From Sympetrum striolatum (Eukaryota; Arthropoda; Insecta; Odonata; Libellulidae), in contig OX388349.1 in NCBI GenBank assembly GCA_947579665.1, positions 76,078,841 through 76,142,840 of the forward strand: 64,000 bases of DNA, in the 5' to 3' direction. The number at the start of each line of letters is the position of its first letter. The stretch's first letter is position 1. Below are positions 1-11,500 of this stretch, in pieces. Both the position numbers and the translations under genes were made by a program. The notes under the pieces are model-generated. The model ran no database searches. It had not been told where the DNA came from and saw nothing but the letters and a program-made list of their open reading frames with translations.

Positions 1-25
1 ATAGTCCTTTTGTTTGCCATTGTTC

Positions 26-43
26 CAAATATTAATTAATTTG
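26..43. other. AT-rich dyad in each monomer (example copy)
   Basis: CAAAT and ATTTG form 5 bp inverted arms around an 8 bp AT-only spacer. In one leader class the spacer includes the palindrome TTAATTAA. The arms persist in both leader classes, although many copies alter one base (for example CATAT in place of CAAAT). Short dyads are frequent in satellite DNA and may promote bending or extrusion. No function is shown here. Confidence 0.5.
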
Positions 44-59
44 CTCTTATTTCTTACAG
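41..59 (+). other. 3' splice-site-like pyrimidine tract with CAG (example copy)
   Basis: A pyrimidine-rich run ends in TTCTTACAG, preceded by the ATTAAT element that could act as a branch-point-like sequence. This resembles a eukaryotic 3' splice site and is present in most monomers. Variant copies read TTACTG, TTAATG, TTACCG or CTATAG at this point and would lose or weaken it. A second candidate acceptor, TTATTTAG, lies about 22 bases downstream. Resemblance alone does not show that splicing occurs. Confidence 0.3.
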
Positions 60-81
60 TCTCTCCTTCGCTCTTATTTAG

Positions 82-164
82 TTCACCTCTCGTCGAAAGA
101 ACGGGACTGGGACCAAACCATGAGGAAGAGACTGATGACGACCTTGGGGAGAGAGTGCAACCAG
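82..164 (+). other. GC-richer conserved core of the monomer (example copy)
   Basis: This segment runs from TTCACCTCTCGTC through GGGACTGGGACC and the GA-rich stretch to CAACCAG. By eye it is about half G+C, while the flanks are strongly AT-rich. It is the most constant part of the unit, and most switch points between block types fall inside it. In the frame that is open in many copies it reads as a Ser/Pro-rich stretch followed by an acidic Asp/Glu-rich stretch. Whether this reflects past coding or simple base composition cannot be decided from the window. Confidence 0.7.
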
Positions 165-199
165 AAAAGAATAAGTACAAAATGCATAGTAATTAAGAT

Positions 200-224
200 T
201 TTACATAGTTTAATTTGCTGTAAA
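200..224. other. Short inverted repeat at the monomer end (example copy)
   Basis: TTTACA at 200-205 pairs with TGTAAA at 219-224 across a 13-base loop. The arms are present in most monomers with the TGTAAA tail. Copies with CTATAAATAG or CTGTTAATAG lose one arm. The structure is weak and AT-rich, and it is not followed by the T-run expected of a bacterial-type terminator. I record it only as a recurring secondary-structure element. Confidence 0.4.
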
Positions 225-1035
225 TAGTCCTTTTGTTTGCCATTGTTCCATATATTAATTCATTTGCACTTATTTCTTAATGTCTCTCCTTCGCTCTTAT
301 TTAGTTCATCTCTCGTCCAACGAACGGGACTGGGACTAAACCATGACGAAGAGACTGATGACGACCTTGGGGAGAGAGTACAACCAGGAAAGAATAAGTA
401 CAAAATGCATAGTATTTAAGATTTTACATAGTTTAATTTGCTGTAAATAGTCCTTTTGTTTGCCATTGTTCCAAATATTAATTAATTTGCTCTTATTTCT
501 TACAGTCTCTCCTTCGCTCTTATTTAGTTCACCTCTCGTCAAAAGAACGGGACTGGGACTAAATCATGACGAAGAGACTGATGACGACCTTGGGGAGAGA
601 GTGCAACCAGGAAAGACTAAGTACAAAATGCATAGTAGTTAAGATTTTACATAGTTTAATTTGCTGTAAATAGTCCATTTGTTTGCCATTGGTCCATATA
701 TTAATTCATTTGCTCTTATTTCTTAATGTCTCTCTTTCGCTCTTATTTAGTTCATCTCTCGTCCAATAAACGGGACTGGGACTAAACCATGACGAAGAGA
801 CTTATGACGACCTTGGTGAGAGAGTACAACCTTGAAAGAATAAGTACAAAATGCATAGTAATTAAGATTTTACATAGTTTAATTTGCTGTATAGAGTCCT
901 CTTGTTTGCCATTGTTCCAAATATTAATTAATTTGATCTTATTTCTTACCGTCTCTCCTTCGCTCTTATTTAGTTCACCTCTCGTCCAACGAAAGGGACT
1001 GGGACTAAACCATGACGAAGAGACTGATGACGACC

Positions 1036-2006
1036 TTGGGGAGAGAGTACAACCAGGAAAGAATAAGTAAAAATGCATAGTAATTAAGATTTTACATAGA
1101 TTAATTTGCTGTAAATAGTCCTTTTGTTTGCCATTGTTCCAAATATTAATTCATTTGCTCTTATATCTTACAGTCTCTTCTTCCCTCCTATATAGTTCAC
1201 CTCTCCTCTAACGAACGGGACTGGGACCACACCATGACGAAGAGACTGATGACGACCTTGCGGAGAGAGTACAACAAGGAAAGAATAAGTACAAAATCAT
1301 AGTAATTAAGATTTTACATAGTTTAATTTGCTGTTAATAGTCCTTTTGTTTGCCATTGTTCCAAATATTAATTCATTTGCTCTTATTTCTTACAGTCTCT
1401 CCTTCGCTCTTATTTAGTTCACCTCTCGTCTAATGAACGGGACTGGGACCAAATCATGTTGATGAGACTGATGACGACTTTGGGGAGAGAGTACAACCAG
1501 GAAAGAATAAGTACAAAATGCATTGTAATTAATATTTATTATAGTTTAATTTTTCTGTAAATAATCCTTTTTTTGCCATTGTTCCAAATATTAATTAATT
1601 TGTTCTTATTTCTTACTGTTTCTCCTTCGCTCTTATTTAGTTCACCTCTCGTCGAACGAACGGGCCTGGGACCAAACCATGACGAAGAGACTGATGACGA
1701 CCTTGGGAAGAGAGTACAACCAGGAAAGAATAAGTACAAAATGCATAGTAATTAAGATTTTAAATAGTTTAATTTGCTGTAAATAGTCCTTTTGTTTGCC
1801 ATTGTTCCAAATATTAATTCATTTGCTCTTATTTCTTACAGTCTCTCCTTCGCTCCTATTTAGTTCACCTCTCGTCTAACGAACGGGACAGGGACCAAAC
1901 CATGACAAAGAGACTGATGACGACCTTGGGGAGAGAGTACAACCAGGAAAGAATAAGTACAAAATGCATAGTAATTAAGATTTTACATAGTTTAATTTGC
2001 TATAAA
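1036..2006 (+). repeat. Mixed monomers between the left copy and block U1
   Basis: This stretch holds about four and a half monomers of different subtypes. One carries TATATCTTACAG with CTCCTCTAACG and the shortened AAAATCATAG (near 1,294). Another has the ATTAATATTTATTATAG tail (near 1,529). The unit starting near 1,565 is repeated at 17,831. No gene is seen. Several copies have TAA in the otherwise open frame because they read GTCTAACG. Confidence 0.8.
1520..1574 (+). repeat. Divergent-tail monomer with variable T-run (first of eight)
   Basis: The tail reads ATTGTAATTAATATTTATTATAG and then CTGTAAATAATCC plus a T-run, replacing the usual AAGATTTTACATAG tail. The T-run has seven T here and at about 17,833, 33,273 and 43,446; six at about 15,383 and 46,342; and five at about 50,583 and 57,272. 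The spread fits replication slippage within one copied lineage. Confidence 0.8.
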
Positions 2007-2008
2007 TA
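2001..2008 (+). promoter_or_regulatory. TATA-box-like variant TATAAATA (example copy)
   Basis: A G-to-A change turns the usual CTGTAAATAG into CTATAAATAG, giving a match to the TATA consensus. The same variant recurs in many monomers, for example at 4,006-4,013, before the 5,808 monomer and throughout blocks T and E. Satellites can be transcribed, but an AT-rich repeat gives such matches easily. This is a weak candidate only. Confidence 0.2.
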
Positions 2009-3384
2009 GTCCTTTTGTTTGCCATTGTTCCAAATATTAATTCATTTGCTCTTATTTCTAACAGTCTCTCCTTCGCTCTTATTTAGTTCACCTCTCGTCA
2101 AAAGATCGGGACTTGGACCAAACCGTGACGAAGAGACTGATGACGACCTTGGGGAGAGAATACAACCAGGAAAGAATAAGTACAAAATGCATAGTTATTA
2201 AGATTTTACATAGTATAATTTGCTGTAAATAGTCCTTTTGTTTAACATTGTTCCAAAAATAATTCATTTGCTCTTATTTCCTATAAACTCACCTTCGCTC
2301 TTATTTAGTTCACCTCTCGTCTAACGAACGGGACTGGGACCAAACCATGACGAAGAGACTGATGACGACCTTGGGGAGAGAGTACAACCAGGAAAGAATA
2401 AGTAAAAATGCATAGTAATTAAGATTTTACATAGATTAATTTGCTGTAAATAGTCCTTTTGTTTGCCATTATTCCAAATATTAATTCATTTGCTCTTATA
2501 TCTTACAGTCACTTCTTCGCTCCTATATAGTTCACCTCTCCTCTAACGAACGGGACTGGGACCACACCATGACGAAGAGACTGATGACGACCTTGCGGAG
2601 AGAGTACAACAAGGAAAGAATAAGTACAAAATCATAGTAATTAAGATTTTACATAGTTTAATTTGCTGTTAATAGTCCTTTTGTTTGCCATTGTTCCAAC
2701 TATTAATTCATTTGCTCTTATTTCTTACAGTCTCTCCTTCGCTCCTATTTAGTTCACCTCTCGTCAAACGAACGGGCCTGGGACCAAACCATGACGAAGA
2801 GACTGATGACGACCTTGGGAAGAGAGTACAACCAGGAAAGAATAAGTACAAAATGCATAGTAATTAAGATTTTAAATAGTTTATATTGCTGTAAATAGTC
2901 CTTTTGTTTGCCATTGTTCCAAATATTAATTAATTTGCTCTTATTTCTTACAGTCTCTCCTTCACTCTTATTTAGTTCACCTCTCGTCTAACGAACGGGA
3001 CAGGGACCAAACCATGACGAAGAGACTGATGACGACCTTGGGGAGAGAGTACAACCAGGAAAGAATAAGTACAAAATGCATAGTAATTAAGATTTTACAT
3101 AGTTTAATTTGCTGTAAATAGTCCTTTTGTTATCCATTGTTCAAATATTAATTCATTTGCTCTTATTTCTTACTGTCACTACTTCGCTCTTATTTAGTTC
3201 ACCTCTCGTCGAACGAACGGGACTGGGACAAAACCATGACGAAGAGACTGATGACCACCTTGGGGAGAGAGTAGAACCAGGAAAGAATAAGTACAAAATG
3301 CATAGTAATTAAGATTTTATATAGTTTAATTTGCTGTAAATAGTCCTTTTGTTGGCCATTGTTCCAAATATTAATTAATTTTCT
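2007..3384 (+). repeat. Block U1 (copy at 17,160-18,538)
   Basis: Monomers with AAAGATCGGGACTTGG (2,104), TTTAACATTGTTCC (2,242), CCAACTATTAATTC (2,697) and TTTATATTGCTG (2,880) recur in order at an offset of 15,153-15,154. The middle is not colinear. The 17 kb copy fuses two monomers near 17,515 and carries an extra unit matching 1,390-1,790. The two copies therefore have equal length but a mosaic interior. Confidence 0.75.
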
Positions 3385-4016
3385 CTTATTTCTTACAGTC
3401 TCTCCTTCGCTCTTATTTAGTTCACCTGTCGTCCATCGAACGGGACTGGGACCAAACGGTGACGAAGAGACTGATGACGAACCTGGGGTGAGAGTGCAAC
3501 CAGGAATGAATAAGTACAAAATGCATAGTAATTAAGATTTTCCATAGTTTAATTTGCTGTAAATAGTCCTTTTGCTTGCCATTGTTCCAAATATTAATTA
3601 ATTTGCTCTTATTTCTTACAGTCTCTCCTTCGCTCTTATTTAGTTCACCTCTCGTCGAACAAACGGGACTGGGACCAAACCATGACGAAGAGACTGATGA
3701 CGACCCTGGGGTGAGAGTGCAACCAGGAAAGAATAAGTACAAAATGCATAGTAATTAAGATTTTACATAGATTAATTTGCTGTAAATAGTCCTTTTGTTT
3801 GCCATTGTACAAAATATTAATTAATTTGCTCTTATTTCTTACAGTCTCTCCTTCTGTCTCTTATTTGGTTCACCTCTTGTCGAAAGAACGGGACTGGGAC
3901 CAAACCATGACGAAGACACTGATGACGACATTGGGGAGAGAGTACAACCAGGTAAGAATAAGTACAAAATGCATAGTAATTAAGATTTTACATAGTTTAA
4001 TTTGCTATAAATAGTA
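3385..4016 (+). repeat. Monomers shared with the S2/S3 junction, plus one unusual unit
   Basis: From about 3,400 to 3,780 the sequence matches 25,830-26,210 at an offset of 22,429, including the CACCTGTCGTCCATCG and AACAAACGGG variants. The following monomer (about 3,790-4,012) has a two-base insertion in its pyrimidine stretch, TTTGG for TTTAG, and the canonical GTAAGA donor-like sequence. Confidence 0.7.
3949..3954 (+). other. Canonical 5' splice-donor-like variant CAG/GTAAGA
   Basis: At the end of the core this monomer has CAG followed by GTAAGA, whereas nearly all other copies read CAG followed by GAAAGA. The change creates a textbook donor consensus about 105 bases after the acceptor-like CAG. 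The same monomer is otherwise odd, with a small insertion in its pyrimidine stretch near 3,853 and TTTGG in place of TTTAG. Confidence 0.35.
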
Positions 4017-5560
4017 CTTTTGTTTGCCATTGTTCCAAATATTAATTAATTTGCTCTTATTTCTTACAGTCTCTCCTTCGCTCTTATTTAGTTCACCTCT
4101 CGTCGAAAGAACGGGACTGGGACTAAATCATGACGAAGAGACTGATGACGATCTTGGGGAGAGAGTGCAACCAGGAAAGACTAAGTACAAAATGCATAGT
4201 AGTTAAGATTTTACATAGTTTAATTTGCTGTAAATAGTCCTTTTGTTTGCCATTGTTCCAAATATTAATTAATTTGCTCTTATTTCTTACAGTCTCTCCT
4301 TCGCTCTTATTTAGTTCACCTCTCGTCGAAAGAACGGGACTGGGACCAAACCATGAGGAAGAGACTGATGACGACCTTGGGGAGAGAGTGCAACCAGGAA
4401 AGAATAAGTACAAAATGCATAGTAATTAAGATTTTACATAGTTTAATTTGCTGTAAATAGTCCTTTTATTTGCCATTGTTCCAAATATTAATTAATTTGC
4501 TCCTATTTTTTACAGTCTCTCCTTCGCTCTTATTTAGTTCACCTCTCGTCGAAAGAACGGGACTGGGACTAAATCATGACGAAGAGACAGATGACGACCT
4601 TGGGGACAGAGTGCAACCAGGAAAGAATAAGTACTAAATGCATAGTAATTAAGATTTTACATAGTTTAATTTGCTGTAAATAGTCCTTTTGTTTGCCATT
4701 GTTCCAAATATTAATTAATTTGCTCTTATTTCTTACAGTCTCTCCTTCGCTCTTATTTAGTTCACCTCTCGTCGAAAGAACGGGACTGGGACCAAACCAT
4801 GAGGAAGAGACTGATGACGACCTTGGGGAGAGAGTACAACCAGAAAAGAATAAGTACAAAATGCATAGTAATGAAGATTTTACATAGTTTAATTTGCTGT
4901 AAATAGTCCTTTTGTTTGCCATTGTTCCAAATATTAATTAGTTTGCTCTTATTTCTTACAGTCTCTCCTTCGCTCTTATTTAGTTCACCTCTCGTCGAAC
5001 GAATGGGACTGGGACCAAACCATAACGAAGAGACTGATGACGACCTTGGGGAGAGAGTACAACCAGAAAAGAATAAGTACAAAATGCATAGTAATAAAGA
5101 TTTTATATAGTTTAATTTGCTGTAAATAGTCCTTTTGTTTGCCATTGTTCCAAATATTAATTAATTTGCTCTTATTTTTTACAGTCTCTCCTTCGCTCTT
5201 ATTTAGTTCACCTCTCGTCAAAAGAACGGGACTGGGACTAAATCATGACGAAGAGACTGATGACGACCTTGGGGAGAGAGTGCAACCAGGAAAGACTAAG
5301 TACAAAATGCATAGTAGTTAAGATTTTACATAGTTTAATTTGCTGTAAATAGTCCTTTTGTTTGCCATTGTTCCAAATATTAATTAATTTGCTCTTATTT
5401 CTTACAGTCACTCCTTCGCTCTTATTTAGTTCACCTCTCGTCGAAAGAACGGGACTGGGACCAAACCATGAGGAAGAGACTGATGACGACCTTGGGGAGA
5501 GAGTACAACCAGAAAAGAATAAGTACAAAATGCATAGTAATTAAGATTTTACATAGTTTA
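4017..5560 (+). repeat. Locally homogenised two-monomer pattern
   Basis: Two monomer subtypes tend to alternate. One has GACTAAATCATGACG with GGAAAGACTAAG (4,024; 5,139; 5,585). The other has GACCAAACCATGAGG (4,247; 4,693; 5,362; 5,808), in several copies followed by CAGAAAAGAATAAG. Related intermediate units lie at 4,470 and 4,916. The copies are very similar to each other, which suggests recent local expansion of a ~446 bp dimer. The pattern runs into the start of S1. Confidence 0.7.
4247..4429 (+). other. Recurring 60-codon open frame (example, not called as a gene)
   Basis: This frame begins at TTG, reads a Leu/Phe-rich segment of about 23 residues, then a Ser/Pro stretch, then an acidic stretch (residues about 37-45), and ends at TAA after MHSN. 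A comparable frame is intact in about 145 of ~287 monomers. In the rest it is broken, most often because GTCGAACG is replaced by GTCTAACG, giving an in-frame TAA. There is no ATG start, no conserved upstream signal, and the frame changes from unit to unit. The hydrophobic start is what any T-rich sequence would encode. I regard it as an incidental frame unless transcript or peptide data show otherwise. Confidence 0.3.
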
Positions 5561-8500
5561 ATTTTATGTAAATAGTCCTTTTGTTTGCCATTGTTCCAAA
5601 TATTAATTAATTTGCTCTTATTTCTTACAGTCTCTCCTTCGATCTTATTTAGTTCACCTCTCGTCGAAAGAACAGGACTGGGACTAAATCATGACGAAGA
5701 GACTGATGACGACCTTGGTGAGAGAGTGCAACCAGGAAAGACTAAGTACAAAATGCATAGTAGTTAAGATTTTACATAGTTTAATTTGCTATAAATAGTC
5801 CTTTTGTTTGCCATTGTTCCAAATATTAATTAATTTGCTCTTATTTCTTACAGTCTCTCCTTCGCTCTTATTTAGTTCACCTCTCGTCGAAAGAACGGGA
5901 CTGGGACCAAACCATGAGGAAGAGACTGATGACGACCTTGGGGAGAGAGTGCAACCAGAAAAGAATAAGTACAAAATGCATAGTAATTAAGATTTTACAT
6001 AGTTTAATTTGCTGTAAATAGTCCTTTTGTTTGCCATTGTTCCATATATTAATTCATTTGCACTTATTTCTTAATGTCTCTCCTTCGCTCTTATTTAGTT
6101 CATCTCTCGTCCAACGAACGGGACTGGGACTAAACCATGACGAAGAGACTGATGACGACCTTGGGGAGAGAGTACAACGAGGAAAGAATAAGTACAAAAT
6201 GCATAGTATTTAAGATTTTACATAGTTTAATTTGCTGTAAATAGTCCTTTTGTTTGCCATTGTTCCAAATATTAATTAATTTGCTCTTATTTCTTACAGT
6301 CTCTCCTTCGCTCTTATTTAGTTCACCTCTCGTCAAAAGAACGGGACTGGGACTAAATCATGACGAAGAGACTGATGACGACCTTGGGGAGAGAGTGCAA
6401 CCAGGAAAGACTAAGTACAAAATGCATAGTAGTTAAGATTTTACATAGTTTAATTTGCTGTAAATAGTCCATTTGTTTGCCATTGGTCCATATATTAATT
6501 CATTTGCTCTTATTTCTTAATGTCTCTCTTTCGCTCTTATTTAGTTCATCTCTCGTCCAATAAACGGGACTGGGACTAAACCATGACGAAGAGACTTATG
6601 ACGACCTTGGTGAGAGAGTACAACCTTGAAAGAATAAGTACAAAATGCATAGTAATTAAGATTTTACATAGTTTAATTTGCTGTATAGAGTCCTCTTGTT
6701 TGCCATTGTTCCAAATATTAATTAATTTGATCTTATTTCTTACCGTCTCTCCTTCGCTCTTATTTAGTTCACCTCTCGTCCAACGAAAGGGACTGGGACT
6801 AAACCATGACGAAGAGACTGATGACGACATTGGGGAGAGAGTACATTCAGGAAAGAATAAGTACAAAATGCATAGTAATTAAGATTTTACATAGTTTAAT
6901 TTGCTATTAATAGTCCTTTTGTTTGCCATTGTTCCAAATATAAATTAATTTGCTCTTATTTCTTACAGTCTCTCCTTCGCTCTTATTTAGTTCACCTCTC
7001 GTCGAACGAACGGGACTGGAACCAAACCATGACGAAGAGACTGATGACGACATTGGGGAGAGAGTACAACCAGGAAAGAATAAGTACAAAATGCATAGTA
7101 ATTAAGATCTTACATAGTTTAATTTGCTATAAATAGTCCTTTTTTTGCCATTGTTCCAAATATTAATTCATTTGCTCTTATTTCTTACAGTCTCTCCTTC
7201 GCTCTTATTTAGTTCACCTCTCGTCGAAAGATTGGGACTTGGACCAAACCGTGACGAAGAGACTGATGACGACCTTGGGGAGAGAGTACAACCAGGAAAG
7301 AATAAGTAAAAATGCATAGTAATTAAGATTTTACATAGTTTAATTTGCTGTAAATAGTCCTTTTCTTTGCCATTGTTCCAAATATTAATTCATTTGCTCT
7401 TATATCTTACAGTCTCTCCTTCGCTCCTATATAGTTCACCTCTCCTCTAACAAACGGGACTGTGACCACACCATGACGAAGAGACTGATGACGACCTTGG
7501 GGAGAGAGTGCAACCAGGAGAGACTAAGTACAAAATGCATAGTAGTTAAGATTTTACAATATTTAATTTGCTGTAAATAGTCCTTTTGTTTGCCATTGTT
7601 CCATATATTAATTCATTTGCTCTTATTTCTTAATGTCTCTCTTTCGCTCTTATTTAGTTCATCTCTCGTCCAACGAACGGGACTGGGACTAAACCATGAC
7701 GAAGAGACTTATGACGACCTTGGGGAGAGAGTACAACCTGGAAAGAATAAGTACAAAATGCATAGAAATTAAGATTATACATAGTTTAATTTGCTGTATA
7801 TAGTCCTCTTGTTTGCCATTGTTCCAAATATTAATTAATTTGCTCTTATTTCTTACCGTCTCTCCTTCGCTCTTATTTAGTTCACCTCTCGTCCAACGAA
7901 AGGGACTGGGACTAAACCATGACGAAGAGACTGATGACGACATTGGGGAGAGAGTACATTCAGGAAAGAATAAGTACGAAATGCATAGTAATTAAGATTT
8001 TACATAGTTTAATTTGCTATAAATAGTCCTTTTGTATGCCATTGTTCCAAATATTAATTAATTTGCTCTTATTTCTTACAGTCTCTCCTTCGCTCTTATT
8101 TAGTTCACCTCTCGTCGAGCGACCGGGACTGGGACCAAACCATGACGAAGAGACTGATGACGACATTGGGGAGAGAGTACAACCAGGAAAGAATAAGTAC
8201 AAAATGCATAGTAATTAAGATTTTAAATAGTTTAATTTGCTGTAAATAGTCCTTTTGCTTGCCATTGTTCCAAATATTAATTCATTTGCTCTTATTTCTA
8301 ACAGTCTCTCCTTCGCTCCTATTTAGTTCACCTCTCCTCGAACGAACGGGACTGGGACCAAACCATGAGGATGAGACTGATGACGAACTTGGGGAGAGAG
8401 TACAACCAGGAAAGAATAAGTACAAAATGCATAGTAATTAAGATTTTACATAGTTTAATTTGCTGTAAATAGTCCTTTTGTTTGCCATTGTTCCAAATAT

Positions 8501-11500
8501 TAATTACTTTGCTCTTATTTCTTACTGCCTCTCCTTCGCTCTTATTTAGTTCACCTGTCATCCATCGAATGGGACTGGGACCAAACCGTGACGAAGAGAA
8601 TGATGACGACCCTGGGGAGAGAGTGCAACCAGAAAAGAATAAGTACAAAATTCATAGTAATTAAGATTTTACATAGTTTAATTTGCTGTAAATAGTCCTT
8701 TTGTTTGCCATTGTTCCAAATATTAATTAATTTGCTCTTATTTCTTACTGTCTCTCCTTCGCTCTTATTTAGTTCACCTGTCATCCATCGAACGGGACTG
8801 GGACGAAACCATGAGGAAGAGACTGATGACGACCTTGGGGAGAGAGTACAACCAGGAAAGAATAAGTACAAAATGCATAGTAATTAAGATTTTACATAGT
8901 TTAATTTGCTGTTAATAGTCCTTTTGTTTTCCTTTGTTCCATATATTAATTCATTTGCACTTATTTCTTAATGTCTCTCCTTCGCTCTTATTTAGTTCAT
9001 CTCTCGTCCAACGAACGGGACTGGTACTAAACCATGATGAAGAGACTGATGACGACCTTGGGGAGAGAGTACAACCAGGAAAGAATAAGTACAAAATGCA
9101 TAGTATTTAAGATTTTTAATAGTTTCATTTGCTGTAAATAGTCCTTTTGTTTGCCATTGTTCCATATATTAATTCATTTGCTCTTATTTCTTAATGTCTC
9201 TCTTTCGCTCTTATTTAGTTCATCTCTCGTCCAACGTTTGGGACTGGGACTAAACCATGACGAAGAGACTTATGACGACCTTGGGGAGAGAGTACAACCT
9301 GGAAAGAATAAGTACAAAATGCATAGTAATTAAGATTATACATAGTTTAATTTGCTGTATATAGTCCTCTTGTTTGCCATTGTTCCAAATATTAATTAAT
9401 TTGCTCTTATTTCTTACAGTCTCTCCTTCGCTCCTATTTAGTTCACCTCTCGTCGAACGAACGGGACTGGGACCAAACCATGAGGAAGAGACTGATGACG
9501 AACTTGGGGAGAGAGTACAACCAGGAAAGAATAAGTACAAAATGCATAGTAATTAAGATTTTTAAATAATTTAATATGCTGTAAATAGTCCTTTTGTTGC
9601 CATTGTTCCGAATATTAATTCATTTGCTCTTATTTCTTACAGTCTCTCCTTCGCTCTTATTTAGTTCACCTCTCGTCTAACGAACGGTACAGGGACCAAA
9701 CCATGACGAAGAGACTGATGACGACCTTGGGGAGAGAGTACAACCAGGAAAGAGTAAGTACAAAATGCATAGTAATTAAGATTTTACATAGTTTAATTTG
9801 CTATAAATAGTCCGTTTGTTTGCCATTGTTCCAAATATTAATTCATTTGCTCTTATTTCTTACAGTCTCTCGTTCGCTCCTATTTAGTTCACCTCTCGTT
9901 GAACAAACGGGACTTGGACCAAACCATGAGGAAGAGACTGATGACGAACTTGGGGAGAGAGTACAACCAGGAAAGAATAAGTACAAAATGCATAGTAATT
10001 AAGATTTTACATAGTTTAATTTGCTGTAAATAGTCCTTTTGTTTGCCATTGTTCAAATATTAATTCATTTGCTCTTATTTCTTACTGTCACTCCTTCGCT
10101 CTTATTTAGTTCACCTCTCGTCGAACGAACGGGACTGGGACTAAACCATGACGAAGAGACTGATGACCACCTTGGGGAGAGAGTAGAACCAGAAAGGATA
10201 AGTACAAAATGCATAGTAATCAAGATTTTACATAGTTTAATTTGCTGTAAATAGTCCTTTTGTTATCCATTGTTCCTAATATTAATTCAGTTGCTCTTAT
10301 TTCTTACAGTCTCTCCTTCGCTCTTATATAGTTCACCTCTTGTCGAACGAATGGGACTGGGACCAAACCATAACGAAGAGACTGATGACGACCTTGGGGA
10401 GAGAGTACAACCAGGAAAGAATAAGTACAAAATGCATAGTAATTAAGATTTTATATAGTTTAATTTGCTGTAAATAGCTCTTTTGTTTGCCATTGTCCTT
10501 AAATATTAATTAATTTGCTCTTATTTCTTACTGTCTCTCCTTCGCTCTTATTTAGTTCACCTGTCATCCATCGAATGGGACTGGGACCAAACCGTGATGA
10601 AGAGAATGATGACGACCCTGGGGAGAGAGTGCAACCAGGCATGAATAAGTACAAAATGCATAGTAATTAAGATTTTACATAGTTTAATTTGCTGTAAATA
10701 GTCCTTTTGTTTGCCATTGTTCCAAATATTAATTACTTTGCTCTTATTTCTTACTGTCTCTCCTTCGCTCTTATTTAGTTCACCTGTCATCCATCGAATG
10801 GGACTGGGACCAAACAGTGACGAAGAGAATGATGACGACCCTGGGGAGTGAGTGCAACCAGAAAAGAATAAGTACAAAATTCATAGTAATTAAGATTTTA
10901 CATAGTTTAATTTGCTGTAAATAGTCCTTTTGTTTGCCATTGTTCCAAATATTAATTAATTTGCTCTTATTTCTTACAGTTTCTCCTTCGCTCTTATTTA
11001 GTTCACCTCTCGTCGAAAGAACGGGACTGGGACGAAACCATGAGGAAGAGACTGATGACGACCTTGGGGAGAGAGTACAACCAGGAAAGAATAAGTACAA
11101 AATGCATAGTAATTAAGATTTTACATAGTTTAATTTGCTGTAAATAGTCCTTTTGTTTTCCATTGTTCCATATATTAATTCATTTGCACTTATTTCTTAA
11201 TGTCTCTCCTTCGCTCTTATTTAGTTCATCTCTCGTCCAAGGAACGGGACTGGGACCAAACCATGACGAAGAGACTTATGACGACCTTGGGGAGAGAGTA
11301 CAACCTGGAAAGAATAAGTACAAAATGCATAGTAATTAAGATTATACATAGTTTAATTTGCTGTATATAGTCCTCTTGTTTGCCATTGTTCAAAATATTA
11401 ATTAATTTGCTCTTATTTCTTACCGTCTCTCCTTCGCTCTTATTTAGTTCACCTCTCGTCCAACGAAAGGGACTGGGACTAAACCACGACGAAGAGACTG

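Larger units (their letters stand above)
2..224 (+). repeat. Representative satellite monomer
   Basis: This unit shows the anatomy of the family. A T-rich leader (2-25) is followed by an AT-rich dyad (26-43), a pyrimidine tract ending in CAG (41-59), a second pyrimidine tract ending in TTTAG (60-81), a GC-richer core (82-164), an A-rich segment containing the palindrome ATGCAT (around 182-187), and an AT-rich tail carrying a short inverted repeat (200-224). The next unit starts at 225. Because 223 is not a multiple of three, any open frame moves to a different frame in the next copy. Two main leader classes exist in the array, ATTAATTAATTTG and ATTAATTCATTTG. Confidence 0.95.
1..1035 (+). repeat. 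Left-edge segment, near-identical to 5,795-6,829
   Basis: Diagnostic monomers at 14, 237, 460, 683 and 906 reappear in the same order at 5,808, 6,031, 6,254, 6,477 and 6,700, a constant offset of 5,794 (26 monomers less 4 bp). Shared rare variants include CCATTGGTCC near 690 and TATAGAGTCCTC near 890. I saw only a few differences, for example CAACCAGG near 395 against CAACGAGG near 6,178. Similarity breaks inside the core near 1,035, where the left copy continues with CCTTGGGG and the right with CATTGGGG. The match probably extends left of the window. Confidence 0.85.

Noticed and set aside
85..105. CENP-B-box-like sequence (TCG and CGGGA near each other in the core)
   Set aside because: The CGGG half is present, but the TTCG half and the central A are not at the required spacing. 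The closest alignment needs a two-base shift. I do not support a CENP-B box.
82..164. Possible RNA polymerase III internal promoter on the minus strand (GTTCGA-like)
   Set aside because: Only GTTCGA matches the B box, and no acceptable A box lies at the right distance. There is no tRNA or 5S fold.
182..187. ATGCAT as an octamer-type transcription factor site
   Set aside because: The flanking bases do not match the ATTTGCAT consensus. It is a simple palindrome present once per unit.
14..196. 60-residue plus-strand frames with a hydrophobic start, resembling a small secreted protein family
   Set aside because: They start at TTG, occur in only about half of the monomers, are broken by frequent TAA variants, and shift frame each unit. 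The Leu/Phe-rich start follows from the T-rich DNA.
190..215. Yeast-type replication origin consensus in the AT-rich tail
   Set aside because: The match to the ARS consensus is partial, and such matches are expected by chance in DNA this rich in A and T.
200..224. Inverted repeat as a transcription terminator
   Set aside because: The stem is only six AT-rich pairs with a 13-base loop and no following T-run in the right place.
3199..3519. 106-residue minus-strand frames seen in many monomers
   Set aside because: These are antisense readings of the repeat that cross unit boundaries, begin at non-ATG codons and contain no recognisable domain. Their repetition reflects the repeat itself.
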